DNA of 64,000 bases from JANXSF01 sp043745195 (GCA_043745195.1 JAYTTF010000067.1:1-64000), one strand, 5' to 3'; counted from the stretch's first letter, positions 25,852 through 33,140 are shown. The notes: a model not told the origin generated them from the letters alone. A program made the numbers and translations.

Positions 25852-27030
25852 CTAGACAGAGGTTCCAGCAGCATGCCCAGACGCCCAGGCCCATTGGAAA
25901 TTGTAGCCCCCCAGGTGGCCCGTCACGTCCACCGCCTCACCAATGAAGAACAGCCCAGGAACTTTTTTCGCTTCCATGGTTTGTGACGATAACTCAGCAG
26001 TGCTTACGCCTCCAACGGTGACTTCGGCTTTGTCGAATCCTTCGGTTCCTGAAGGTTCCACTTGCCAATCCTGCAAGCCGGAAGCGACCGCGCGAAGTTC
26101 TTTCACTCCGGCTTGGGCCAGAGGCCTTGAGCCAGCCTGATGGGTGAACCATGTATCTACAAATCGTTGCGCCAAGTATTTGGAAACCACCGTTTTGGTC
26201 TCCGCTTGTTCGCCTCGCTCTTTGCGATTTAACAGTTCCTCTTCCAACGAAATTCCAGGAAGTAGATTCAACCGGATCGGGCTGGCATGTTTCCAAAAGG
26301 ACGAAATTTGCAGCACTGCGGGGCCGCTCAATCCGCGGTGTGTGAACAAAATATTTTCCTGAAAAGTTCGCGATCCGATCCTCGCTATGGCGTCCATAGA
26401 GACTCCGGCAAGAGTTTGAAATTTCCTAAGATCAGAATCAGCGAAAGTAAGTGGAACAAGCCCAGGCCGCGTCTCCACGATTTTCATTTCAAATTGACGG
26501 GCAAGCTGATGGGCGAATGATGTGGCTCCCATTTTAGGAATGGAAAGTCCACCGGTGGCGACAACCAAGCATGGCGCACTGAATTCGCCCAAGGATGATT
26601 CCACAACAAATTCAGTGGCTCGGCGGACGGCAGTGATTTTGCAATTCAAGCGAAGCTGGCCTTGGTATTCAGCCAGCAGCATGGTCAGAATTTCCGCAGC
26701 ACTGCGATCGCAAAAGAGTTGCCCCAATTTCTTTTCGTGATAAGCAATCCTGTGCTTTTGCACCAGTGCTATGAAATCGGAAGGTTGATAGCGCGCCAAT
26801 GCTGATTTAGCGAAGTGCGGATTGCCGGATAGAAAGTTTTCGGCACGGGTGCCAGTATTTGTGAAGTTGCATCGCCCACCACCTGAGATCAAAATCTTGC
26901 GCCCTGGTTCACTGTTATGTTCCAGCAGTAAGACACGCCGGCCGCGCTGGGATGCAGTGAGGGCACACATAAGACCGGCTGCACCAGCACCAAGAATGAT
27001 GACGTCAAACTGTTTTGATTCTGCTGCCAA
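25852..27030 (-). CDS. BaiN/HI0933-type FAD-dependent oxidoreductase
   Basis: From TTG 27030 the protein begins MAAESKQFDVIILGAGAAGLM, placing the FAD-binding GxGxxG at residues 13-18. It then shows GRKILISGGGRCNFTNTG, the hallmark of the HI0933/YhiN/BaiN flavoprotein family, VATGGLSIPKMGATSFAH, and the C-terminal FIGEAVDVTGHLGGYNFQWAWASG. Family members are FAD/NAD(P) oxidoreductases of mostly unknown substrate. The TTG start is preferred because TATCCT lies 9 nt upstream and the longer frame to 27156 overlaps the divergent acylphosphatase gene and lacks family similarity. Confidence 0.9.
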   Translation of the reverse strand: MAAESKQFDVIILGAGAAGLMCALTASQRGRRVLLLEHNSEPGRKILISGGGRCNFTNTGTRAENFLSGNPHFAKSALARYQPSDFIALVQKHRIAYHEKKLGQLFCDRSAAEILTMLLAEYQGQLRLNCKITAVRRATEFVVESSLGEFSAPCLVVATGGLSIPKMGATSFAHQLARQFEMKIVETRPGLVPLTFADSDLRKFQTLAGVSMDAIARIGSRTFQENILFTHRGLSGPAVLQISSFWKHASPIRLNLLPGISLEEELLNRKERGEQAETKTVVSKYLAQRFVDTWFTHQAGSRPLAQAGVKELRAVASGLQDWQVEPSGTEGFDKAEVTVGGVSTAELSSQTMEAKKVPGLFFIGEAVDVTGHLGGYNFQWAWASGHAAGTSV

Positions 27031-27039
27031 GGAACCTAT

Positions 27040-27045
27040 AGGATA
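27040..27045 (-). promoter_or_regulatory. -10-like TATCCT before the BaiN-type gene
   Basis: On the minus strand TATCCT ends 9 nt before TTG 27030. The region reads CCTATAGGATA on the plus strand, so a plus-strand TAGGAT (27039-27044) overlaps it and could serve acylphosphatase with a leader of about 15 nt. Confidence 0.5.
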
Positions 27046-27066
27046 AGCTGGAATCTCATTCGAAAA

Positions 27067-27345
27067 ATGTCCCAAGCAGCTCGCATCTATCTTGTTAGTG
27101 GCCGCGTCCAGGGCGTCGGTTACAGAAACTTTGTGCAAAAACATGCGGCTGCCCATAGCATTAAGGGCTATGCCAGAAATTTAGACAATGGCTCAGTGGA
27201 AGTTTATGCGATGGGCACGATTGAAGCATTGAACGAACTGGCAGGCTTTTTGCGAAAAGGACCACTTTGGGGCGAAGTTCGTTGTGTGGACCAACAGGAA
27301 GCGGCTTTAGATTCCAACTACAAAAACTTCCGCATTGAACGCTAA
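27067..27345 (+). CDS. acyP: acylphosphatase
   Basis: This is a 92-residue one-domain enzyme, normal length for the family. It hydrolyses acyl phosphates such as acetyl or carbamoyl phosphate in the cytoplasm. The signature GRVQGVGYRNFV holds catalytic Arg20, and GYARNLDNGSVEV holds Asn38. It is the first gene before apt and ispE on the same strand, though apt has its own -10-like element after the acyP stop. No link in function to the neighbours is evident. Confidence 0.95.
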   Translation: MSQAARIYLVSGRVQGVGYRNFVQKHAAAHSIKGYARNLDNGSVEVYAMGTIEALNELAGFLRKGPLWGEVRCVDQQEAALDSNYKNFRIER

Positions 27346-27348
27346 TGC

Positions 27349-27354
27349 TACAAT
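27349..27354 (+). promoter_or_regulatory. -10-like TACAAT before apt
   Basis: TACAAT lies just after the acyP stop and ends 10 nt before ATG 27365, giving a very short expected leader. Confidence 0.45.
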
Positions 27355-27364
27355 CAAAAATTCC

Positions 27365-27880
27365 ATGGACCACTTAAAAGCGCTGATCCGGGAAGTGCCG
27401 AACTTCCCAAAACCTGGCATTATTTTTTTCGACATCACAACTTTGATGAAGGATGCAACGGGATTGAAAACCGTTATTGATGGATTAACCGCCGCATACT
27501 CCCCTGCAGACGTTGACGTGGTGATTGGGATTGAAGCCAGAGGCTTCTTCTTTGCACCTGCAGTAGCTTATAACTTGGGAAAAGGGTTTATCCCAGTACG
27601 TAAACCGAAGAAGCTTCCTGCAGCAACTGAGTCGGTGGAATACGCGTTGGAATACGGTACCGACACTTTGGAAATCCATCAGGACGCGGTTGAGCCCGGC
27701 CAACGGGTACTGATTATTGACGATGTGTTGGCTACTGGTGGAACGGCTGCGGCAGTTGCCCGTCTGGTGACTCAGTTGGGTGGCAAGGTTGCTGGTTTTG
27801 GCTTTGTTCTTGAACTGGATTTCCTGAACGGACGGCAGCGGTTAGAGAACCAAAAGATCGCGTCGCTGCTGCACTACTAA
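27365..27880 (+). CDS. apt: adenine phosphoribosyltransferase
   Basis: This 171-residue enzyme salvages adenine to AMP using PRPP. Seen are PNFPKPGIIFFDITTL near the N-terminus, VIGIEARGFFFA, the flexible loop RKPKKLPAATESVEYALEYG, and the PRPP-binding motif RVLIIDDVLATGGT (114-127). The ATG at 27365 is chosen; an in-frame TTG ten codons upstream overlaps acyP. It lies 6 bp before ispE, so these two are probably co-transcribed. Confidence 0.95.
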   Translation: MDHLKALIREVPNFPKPGIIFFDITTLMKDATGLKTVIDGLTAAYSPADVDVVIGIEARGFFFAPAVAYNLGKGFIPVRKPKKLPAATESVEYALEYGTDTLEIHQDAVEPGQRVLIIDDVLATGGTAAAVARLVTQLGGKVAGFGFVLELDFLNGRQRLENQKIASLLHY

Positions 27881-27886
27881 ACTCTT

Positions 27887-28840
27887 GTGAAGCCCTCGCG
27901 GACACATCAAACCCGATTGATTGCCGTCGCCAAGTTGAACCTTGGTTTGCGAGTACTTTGCAAGCGTGCTGATGGATTTCATGAACTGCGCACCCTATTC
28001 CAAACCATTTCTTTAGCGGATTCCATTGACGTAAGCTATACCGCATCCAAAACTCGTGAAATTACGCTGGAATCCGAATTGGCAATTGCGGACAACTTGA
28101 TTGTTCGCGCAACCTACGCCCTACTTAACGAAATAGGCACTGGCGGCAAAATTCACTTCAAGCTGAAAAAGAACATCCCGATGGGTGGCGGTCTAGGCGG
28201 AGGCTCCTCCAACGCCGCTGCTGTCCTGCTGGGATTGCCTGCCTTGATGGGAAAGCGCGTCCCCTTGGAAGTGCTGTCCCGCATTGGCGCGGCATTGGGA
28301 AGCGACGTTCCTTTTTTCCTTCACGGTGGACGAGCACTTGGCTTGGGTCGAGGAACGGAATTGTATCCCCTGCCGGATGGCCCCGCAGAACCAGTTCTGC
28401 TGGTTGTCCCAGGCTTTCCCATTTCTACTCCTGAAGCGTACCGGATGATCTCTGCGAATCTGGGGCCGGACGCTGCTTCAACAAGTGCCTTTGAAGCGCA
28501 ATTGTGGCAGGGGGAAGGTGGGCGCTTTTATCAGAAACAACGCCGCAATCTGCAGAACGATTTTGAGCTCTCTGCCTTTGCCCAATTTCCGGAACTGGCA
28601 GAAATTCAAAAGAGCCTATGGCGCACTGGAGCATCGCCGGCTGGGATGACTGGCAGCGGTTCCACCATGTTTGGATTTCACGAAAATCGGGATGAGGCGA
28701 AAGCAGCCGCGACGAAGTTGAAAAATTGGAGGACCCTTGCAGCGTCAACCGTTACTCGTCGAAAGTTTCGCACAACGTGGTTTAAACAACTAGGGGTCTA
28801 TTCCGATGAAGAATCCTGGCCCCCTGGAATAAAAGCGTGA
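27887..28840 (+). CDS. ispE: 4-diphosphocytidyl-2-C-methyl-D-erythritol kinase
   Basis: This is a GHMP kinase of the MEP isoprenoid pathway. It phosphorylates the 2-hydroxyl of CDP-methylerythritol. It has AKLNLGL (Lys16), RADGFHEL, the ATP-binding glycine loop PMGGGLGGGSSNAAA (98-112), GSDVPFF with catalytic Asp140, and MTGSGSTMFG near the end. Length (317) is slightly over typical because of a C-terminal extension (KFRTTWFKQLGVYS onwards). It starts with GTG. The MEP pathway is therefore likely used for isoprenoids; no other MEP gene is in the window. Confidence 0.95.
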   Translation: MKPSRTHQTRLIAVAKLNLGLRVLCKRADGFHELRTLFQTISLADSIDVSYTASKTREITLESELAIADNLIVRATYALLNEIGTGGKIHFKLKKNIPMGGGLGGGSSNAAAVLLGLPALMGKRVPLEVLSRIGAALGSDVPFFLHGGRALGLGRGTELYPLPDGPAEPVLLVVPGFPISTPEAYRMISANLGPDAASTSAFEAQLWQGEGGRFYQKQRRNLQNDFELSAFAQFPELAEIQKSLWRTGASPAGMTGSGSTMFGFHENRDEAKAAATKLKNWRTLAASTVTRRKFRTTWFKQLGVYSDEESWPPGIKA

Positions 28841-28929
28841 GTGGTCCGAGTAATTTCAAGCCGCTGCGTGTTTAAGCTTAAAATATAGATTTTGAAGATT
28901 GGTTGTGGATTAGATCACCCTTCATCATC

Positions 28930-28935
28930 TATAAT
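28930..28935 (+). promoter_or_regulatory. perfect -10 TATAAT before the 37-residue gene
   Basis: A perfect TATAAT lies 53 bp upstream of ATG 28988. The -35 is poor: TTGTGG at 28903-28908 has a 21-nt spacer. The leader would be about 45 nt and contains the strong ribosome site. Confidence 0.5.
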
Positions 28936-28970
28936 TCAGAGGATCTGGATCCAGTTAGATTCTGGCTACT

Positions 28971-28976
28971 AGGAGG
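28971..28976 (+). promoter_or_regulatory. strong ribosome binding site AGGAGG
   Basis: A perfect AGGAGG lies 11 nt before ATG 28988. It is the best Shine-Dalgarno sequence noticed in the window and supports translation of the short gene that follows. Confidence 0.75.
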
Positions 28977-28987
28977 AGATAAACAAA

Positions 28988-29101
28988 ATGGATGAAACAA
29001 CGGTCAAAGTAATTTCCGGGGTATTAGCATTTGTACTGATTGGAATTGTGTTCTTGCGTCGAAAGAACAAGGCCAAATCGGGCGGAGAAGACGAATTTTA
29101 G
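28988..29101 (+). CDS. 37-residue single-span membrane protein
   Basis: This short gene reads MDETTVKVISGVLAFVLIGI, then VFLRRKNKAKSGGEDEF. Residues 6-23 form one hydrophobic segment followed by a basic patch (RRKNKAK), which predicts an N-out, C-in orientation by the positive-inside rule. It is supported by a perfect AGGAGG and an upstream TATAAT. It lies 21 bp before the SET-domain gene, so the two are likely co-transcribed. No family is recognised. Its lysines on the cytoplasmic tail make it a possible partner or substrate of the neighbouring lysine methyltransferase, but this is only an inference from position. Confidence 0.7.
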   Translation: MDETTVKVISGVLAFVLIGIVFLRRKNKAKSGGEDEF

Positions 29102-29122
29102 CCTGCAAGTGATTGCCGATAG

Positions 29123-29608
29123 ATGCCTTCAAAAAAAACCCAAGTGTCAAAGCCTGTACCGAAGCAGGCTTTGGCTACGCCTCAAATCAACCCTAAATAT
29201 GCTTTCTTCAAAATGGAGATAGCGCCTTCGGAGATTCATCGTTGGGGTATTTATGCGCAGGAGAAGATTCCTCCAAAGCGCAAAATAATGGAATATACCG
29301 GGGAACGCTGCAATCGCAAAGAGACCCGAAAGCGTGGTGAGGCAGACCTGAATTATCTGTTCACCCTGAATTCCTATTGGGCACTGGATGGTTCAGTGGG
29401 CGGTAGCGGAGCTGAATACATAAATCATTGTTGCGACCCCAATCTTTACGCCTGGGTGTTTAAAGAACACATCCTTTACATGTCCAAGCGGACCATTAAG
29501 AAAGGCGAGGAACTAACGATTGATTATCACTTTGAAAAAGACGTTCCGAAAGTGCCGTGTTCCTGTGGTGCGGCAACTTGCCGTGGGACGATCAATTTAC
29601 TAAAGTAG
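29123..29608 (+). CDS. SET-domain lysine methyltransferase with post-SET zinc site
   Basis: This 161-residue protein begins with a basic Lys/Pro-rich tail (1-20), then a compact SET domain. HRWGIYAQEKIPP is the N-flanking strand, MEYTGERC the turn, AEYINHCCDPN (97-107) the pseudoknot motif usually NHSCxPN, and GEELTIDYHF (128-137) the second. CSCGAATCRG (146-155) is a post-SET cysteine cluster that with the Cys in NHCCDPN would bind zinc. SET enzymes transfer methyl from SAM to protein lysines; most are eukaryotic, and bacterial ones occur in chlamydiae, legionellae and some environmental phyla. The substrate is unknown. Its end overlaps the convergent enolase-like gene by 9 bp. Confidence 0.9.
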   Translation: MPSKKTQVSKPVPKQALATPQINPKYAFFKMEIAPSEIHRWGIYAQEKIPPKRKIMEYTGERCNRKETRKRGEADLNYLFTLNSYWALDGSVGGSGAEYINHCCDPNLYAWVFKEHILYMSKRTIKKGEELTIDYHFEKDVPKVPCSCGAATCRGTINLLK

Positions 29609-30883
29609 TGGTCCGGGTTTGAACTGCCGCCCAGGATATGGCAATTTCAATTCTCGTTCTATTTCCAAAAGCCGGTTATACTTCGATAATCTTTCCGACC
29701 GGGTGATTGAGCCAATCTTGATTTGCCCGGCCCCACTAGCCACAGCCAAGTCCGCCAAAAAGTTATCTTCGGTTTCTCCAGACCGTGCCGATACCACGGC
29801 CCGGTAGCCACTCTTCGCTGCTAATTCCAGTACTTCGAAAGTTTCTGTCAACGTCCCGATTTGATTCATTTTCACCAGCACTGCATTGGCGGTTTTGCTG
29901 GCGATGCCTCGGCGTAGTCGAGTTGGGTTGGTGGTAAACAGATCATCACCAACCAAATTTACACGCCCCCCCAATGTGGCCGTCAATCGCTTCCATCCTG
30001 CCCAATCATCTTCGGCCAATCCGTCTTCAATGGAGACAATCGGGTAGCGGCCGGTCCAGCGTTCAAACATCTCCACCATTTCAAGGGAAGAAAGAATTCT
30101 GCTCTCTGACCGTAGCTGGTAAAGATCGTTCTCAAAGAATTGAGTAGATGCTGCGTCAATCGCAATGCTCACCTGGGAAGCTGGCGTAAAACCAGCATGC
30201 TGGATGGATTGAAGAAGCAGCCGAAGAGCATCCTCGTTGGATTTCAACCGCGGACCCCAGCCACCTTCATCGGCCACACCAGTCATCAAATACCCGGCTT
30301 TATCCAATATCAAAGCGGCAGCGCGATGGATGGCCACAGCGGCTTCCAGAGCTTCAGCGTATGTATCGAAACCATGGGGGATGATCAGGAAATCCTGAAA
30401 TTCAATCTGTCCTCCCGCATGCAATCCGCCAGAGAAGATATTGATCATGGGGACTGGCAACACTGGCGCTGCCCTGCCCTGTAGCGTCTTCCAGAGGGGT
30501 TCGCGATGACTAGCGCTGAGCGCGCGGGCCAAAGCGCAAGAAACGCCTAACGTCGCATTGGCACCCAAGCGGAATTTCCCTTGAGTTCCGTCGAGTTCTA
30601 TCAGCAACCGATCGACGGATCCAGGATCCGCAGCATGGCCCGCAAGGGCATCCGCAATTGGACCAGCCACATTGGCAACCGCTTTTCGCACGCCCTTCCC
30701 CTGATAGCGAGCGGGATCTCCATCGCGAAGTTCCACCGCTTCATGCGTACCCGTGGACGCGCCCGATGGCACTTGCGCGATGCCACGTGACCCATCGGAA
30801 AGTTGAACAGCGACGGCAATTGTTGGATTGCCACGCGAATCCAAAATCTCCCAAGCGTCTAGATTCTGAATTGTAAGGTTCAT
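29600..30883 (-). CDS. enolase paralogue with altered catalytic residues
   Basis: From ATG 30883 (AAGGA upstream) the protein has 427 residues, normal for enolase. Overall motifs hold: SGASTGTHEAVELRDG, Asp243, Glu286 in SIEDGLAEDDW, Asp313 in VGDDLF, Lys338 in LVKMNQIGTLTET and Lys389. Two key positions differ: the yeast Glu168 equivalent is Asp164 (EFQDF instead of DIQEF), and the His373 equivalent is Ala366 (SARSGETED instead of SHRSGETED). The HAGG loop retains His155. It may be a slower or differently specific 2-phosphoglycerate dehydratase, or act on another phosphorylated acid. Its start overlaps the kinase gene stop by 4 bp, suggesting that the kinase makes its substrate. Confidence 0.88.
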   Translation of the reverse strand: MNLTIQNLDAWEILDSRGNPTIAVAVQLSDGSRGIAQVPSGASTGTHEAVELRDGDPARYQGKGVRKAVANVAGPIADALAGHAADPGSVDRLLIELDGTQGKFRLGANATLGVSCALARALSASHREPLWKTLQGRAAPVLPVPMINIFSGGLHAGGQIEFQDFLIIPHGFDTYAEALEAAVAIHRAAALILDKAGYLMTGVADEGGWGPRLKSNEDALRLLLQSIQHAGFTPASQVSIAIDAASTQFFENDLYQLRSESRILSSLEMVEMFERWTGRYPIVSIEDGLAEDDWAGWKRLTATLGGRVNLVGDDLFTTNPTRLRRGIASKTANAVLVKMNQIGTLTETFEVLELAAKSGYRAVVSARSGETEDNFLADLAVASGAGQIKIGSITRSERLSKYNRLLEIERELKLPYPGRQFKPGPLL

Positions 30884-31872
30884 GCGTTCCTTCGTTGGGC
30901 CCAAAACTGAATTATATCCATCGGCGGATGCAGTATCATTTTGCGTGCAAATTGACGGATGCGTTGCCGGCTTTCTTCCGAAGTTATGTATTCGGCAGGT
31001 GACTTGCCATCTACACGAGCCAACATCAGCGCCGCCCAATGTCGAATGGTGAAGGCTTGAAATTCACTGTTTGACTCGGGGATATGCTTGTCCACTTGTT
31101 GATAAAAACCGAGCGCTGCTGACTCCAGTGCAGCGGTAAGCTCTGGCCGATGGAACGATTTCAGCATTAAGTGATTCAGCAGGAAGCCCGCATCGAAAGA
31201 GGCGTCGCCAAAGTGGATCACCTCAAAATCGATGGCCATCACATTAGCTCCGCAGACCAGCAAATTCTTCGGACTCCAGTCGCCGTGAACCAGGCTGAGC
31301 TTGCGCTCCCCACTTGCATGGATCAGACGATCGTAAAAACCTTCCAGATCAGGGTGCTTACTTGCTGTAGCGCGATAGTAGGGGTCAAGACGTAATTGGT
31401 CGAAAACCGTTTGATCTCCAAATTCCGATTCCAAAGCAGCATCACGCCAACTTGCGGAAATCAGAGATCCTAAAATACTTCCCACCGTATCCGCCGTGTC
31501 TTGATTGACGATTCCCGCCAGCAGAATCTGTTTCCAATCCAAGGAATCCGGCGGAGCCGCCTCCATTGCATAAATCAGGTTCGTTTCGTCCAGAAACAAT
31601 AATTTTGGAATTTGCCCGTTGGGGAGAATTTTCGATGCAACCGAAAGTCCTTTAGCCTCGCGCAGTGTGCGAGCCGGATCGGAAAACCAATCCTGAGCCA
31701 CTCGCAACTTCGCCAAAGCCTGCTTCAGCACTACACGTCCCACTGCGGTATCAAGCAACAGAACTGTGTTAGAAACCCCACCACCAAGGCTTACAGGAAT
31801 CCCGATTGGCTGCCAAAGCGGACAGCGTTGCGAAAGATAGGCTACCGCGTTTTGGTCTGAGAGAACCAGCAA
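30880..31872 (-). CDS. APH/choline-kinase family small-molecule kinase
   Basis: This 330-residue protein kinase-like phosphotransferase carries the catalytic HGDWSPKN (196-203) and metal-binding DFE (215-217), with a likely ATP-binding Lys50 in VVLKQA and a glycine-rich SLGGGVSN. Members phosphorylate aminoglycosides, choline, homoserine, methylthioribose and other alcohols. It begins with TTG, with TAGACT 6 nt upstream. It is coupled by a 4-bp overlap to an enolase paralogue, which argues for a metabolic kinase acting on a hydroxy acid or sugar acid rather than an antibiotic resistance enzyme (inference). Confidence 0.85.
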   Translation of the reverse strand: MLVLSDQNAVAYLSQRCPLWQPIGIPVSLGGGVSNTVLLLDTAVGRVVLKQALAKLRVAQDWFSDPARTLREAKGLSVASKILPNGQIPKLLFLDETNLIYAMEAAPPDSLDWKQILLAGIVNQDTADTVGSILGSLISASWRDAALESEFGDQTVFDQLRLDPYYRATASKHPDLEGFYDRLIHASGERKLSLVHGDWSPKNLLVCGANVMAIDFEVIHFGDASFDAGFLLNHLMLKSFHRPELTAALESAALGFYQQVDKHIPESNSEFQAFTIRHWAALMLARVDGKSPAEYITSEESRQRIRQFARKMILHPPMDIIQFWAQRRNA

Positions 31873-31878
31873 CTTTCC

Positions 31879-31884
31879 AGTCTA
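31879..31884 (-). promoter_or_regulatory. -10-like TAGACT before the kinase-enolase pair
   Basis: On the minus strand TAGACT ends 6 nt before TTG 31872, consistent with a leaderless transcript. It lies 45 bp from the divergent TACAAT at 31929. Confidence 0.45.
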
Positions 31885-31928
31885 GTCTGCAATTCACTTG
31901 AAATGCCAATAACCCTTGCTTCCTGAGC

Positions 31929-31934
31929 TACAAT
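31929..31934 (+). promoter_or_regulatory. -10-like TACAAT before the DinB-like gene
   Basis: TACAAT ends 6 nt before ATG 31941, with no Shine-Dalgarno sequence. Confidence 0.5.
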
Positions 31935-31940
31935 GCGAGT

Positions 31941-32447
31941 ATGGTTCGACTCGAAACGGTACTAGACTCCTGGAAATTAGTTCGTGCCGATACGGTGCAG
32001 GCGCTTGAAGATTTCCCGACTGGGGATCTCGATTTCCGGCCCACGGCAGACCTGATGACTTTCCGGGAACTGGCAGTTCACATTCTGCAAAGCGGAGAAG
32101 CCCTGGCTGGTATGCTGGCTGCTGGTGACAGCAGTTTCCAGGGTCCGGAAGCCCGTGCACGAATGAGTTCCTTTGCCAGACCCCTGGGTGAAAATCCTGG
32201 CAGCAGTGAACTTGCACGGAATCTGGTTGAAAGTGTAGCGGCGCGTTCTGCTGAGTTGGCCGCCAAGAGTCCGGAGTTTTACGCGGAAACAATTACCCGC
32301 TTCGACGGTGCTGTAGTAACACGGTTGGAGATGCTGCAATTTGTAAAAGAGCACGAATTAACACATCGTGCGCAAATGTTCTTGTGTTTACGATTGAAGG
32401 GAATTATTCCTCCAACGACGCGCCGGAAACTGGCCGTAAAAAAATAA
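31941..32447 (+). CDS. DinB-fold putative metal-dependent protein
   Basis: This 168-residue helical-bundle protein belongs to the DinB/YfiT-like group. The histidines expected to bind a metal are in ELAVHILQ and in KEHELTHRAQMF, which holds two. DinB-fold proteins include thiol transferases for bacillithiol and mycothiol and many uncharacterised members. Cytoplasmic, no signal peptide. It is transcribed alone, or reads into the LysW-like gene 67 bp later, which has its own promoter. Specific activity unknown. Confidence 0.85.
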   Translation: MVRLETVLDSWKLVRADTVQALEDFPTGDLDFRPTADLMTFRELAVHILQSGEALAGMLAAGDSSFQGPEARARMSSFARPLGENPGSSELARNLVESVAARSAELAAKSPEFYAETITRFDGAVVTRLEMLQFVKEHELTHRAQMFLCLRLKGIIPPTTRRKLAVKK

Positions 32448-32460
32448 TTAGAATAGAGTC

Positions 32461-32488
32461 TTGCAAAAGCTTTTGGGTTTTGTAAAAT
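32461..32488 (+). promoter_or_regulatory. sigma-70-like promoter with palindrome before the LysW-like gene
   Basis: TTGCAA (32461-32466) and TAAAAT (32483-32488) are separated by 16 nt. A perfect 12-bp palindrome CAAAAGCTTTTG (32464-32475) overlaps the -35 and spacer, a position suited to a repressor. GGGGAG (32500-32505) is a good ribosome site for ATG 32515. Confidence 0.5.
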
Positions 32489-32514
32489 AACCCGTAGCTG
32501 GGGAGAAAATTGTC

Positions 32515-32748
32515 ATGGTGAAATGCCCACTTTGCGATGCGAATATCGATGCTGAAGAAGACGAATTGGATGAAGGCGACGAGTTGAATTGCGACGAATG
32601 CGCAGCGCTGCTTCGCGTCAGTGATACCAAGCCATTCGAGCTTATTGCAGCCGATGATGAGGATGACGAAGATGACGAGGACGACGATGACGACCTCGAC
32701 GATGATGACGAAGACGATGCTGAGGAAGAAGAAGAGGATTGGCAATAG
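32515..32748 (+). CDS. LysW-like zinc-ribbon protein with long acidic tract
   Basis: Residues 1-45 match the amino-group carrier proteins LysW/ArgW: CPLC (4-7) and CDEC (26-29) zinc knuckles, then LLRVSDTKPFELIAA, the same spacing as LELxVxxxDPLELxxA in LysW. The chain ends EEDWQ, close to the LysW terminus EDWGE, but the terminal Glu that carries the amino acid is replaced by Gln. Between the two parts is an insertion of about 28 Asp/Glu residues. LysW carries 2-aminoadipate or glutamate during lysine or arginine synthesis; no lysX, lysZ, lysY, lysJ or lysK is nearby. It may be a former carrier now used as an acidic metal- or protein-binding protein. Confidence 0.75.
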   Translation: MVKCPLCDANIDAEEDELDEGDELNCDECAALLRVSDTKPFELIAADDEDDEDDEDDDDDLDDDDEDDAEEEEEDWQ

Positions 32749-33121
32749 CCCGCCGTCGCTGCTTAGAACTCTGGCTTTAGCTTCGTTGCTTGTCCTTCTG
32801 CCTGAAGTGTCGCTGTCCAAGGACAAAGAAAAGGCGAAAAAGCCTGAATCGTACAGTCTTGTTGCAGGCACGGTTTTTCGTCCCCCTGGCTTCGCGCTGC
32901 CAGGGGCCGAGGTGACTTTGAAACCCGAAAAGGGCAAGGGACAGCAGAAAATGACTGCAAATATGCGAGGAGAATTTGCGTTTCGAGTACCTTCGGTGTT
33001 CGCGCGTTATACTGTAATCGTCAAGGCCAGTGGTTTTCAGCAAGAGGAAAAGAGTACCGAAGTCGGCATCGATCAGCGGGTGGATCTTCCTTTTGAATTG
33101 AAACCTGTTGTCAAGCGTTGA
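32717..33121 (+). CDS. small secreted protein with carboxypeptidase-regulatory-like domain
   Basis: From ATG 32717 the protein is 134 residues. MLRKKKRIGN is a strongly basic n-region, followed by the hydrophobic core LLRTLALASLLVLLP and a cleavage region near VSLS, so it is exported. The mature part has a KDKEKAKK linker then a beta-sandwich: GTVFRPPGFALPGAEVTL, RGEFAFRVP and YTVIVKASGF, typical of CarboxypepD_reg/Cna-B-like folds. The first 32 bp overlap the acidic tail of the LysW-like gene in another frame, and the frame continues upstream without further protein signal. It is followed 19 bp later by a similar protein. Confidence 0.7.
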   Translation: MLRKKKRIGNSPPSLLRTLALASLLVLLPEVSLSKDKEKAKKPESYSLVAGTVFRPPGFALPGAEVTLKPEKGKGQQKMTANMRGEFAFRVPSVFARYTVIVKASGFQQEEKSTEVGIDQRVDLPFELKPVVKR

Positions 33122-33140
33122 CATCATAAGAGTGAGGATC

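Noticed and set aside
29040..29222. Plus-strand frame overlapping the 37-residue gene and SET gene start
   Set aside because: Lies in another frame across two better supported genes and lacks any start signal.
30884..31039. N-terminal extension of the enolase-like gene to 31039
   Set aside because: The extra residues have no enolase similarity and overlap the upstream kinase gene; ATG 30883 has AAGGA and the family N-terminus.
32621..32716. Met/Thr/Arg-rich frame upstream of ATG 32717
   Set aside because: It is the out-of-frame reading of the acidic tract of the LysW-like gene; protein signal begins only at the signal peptide.
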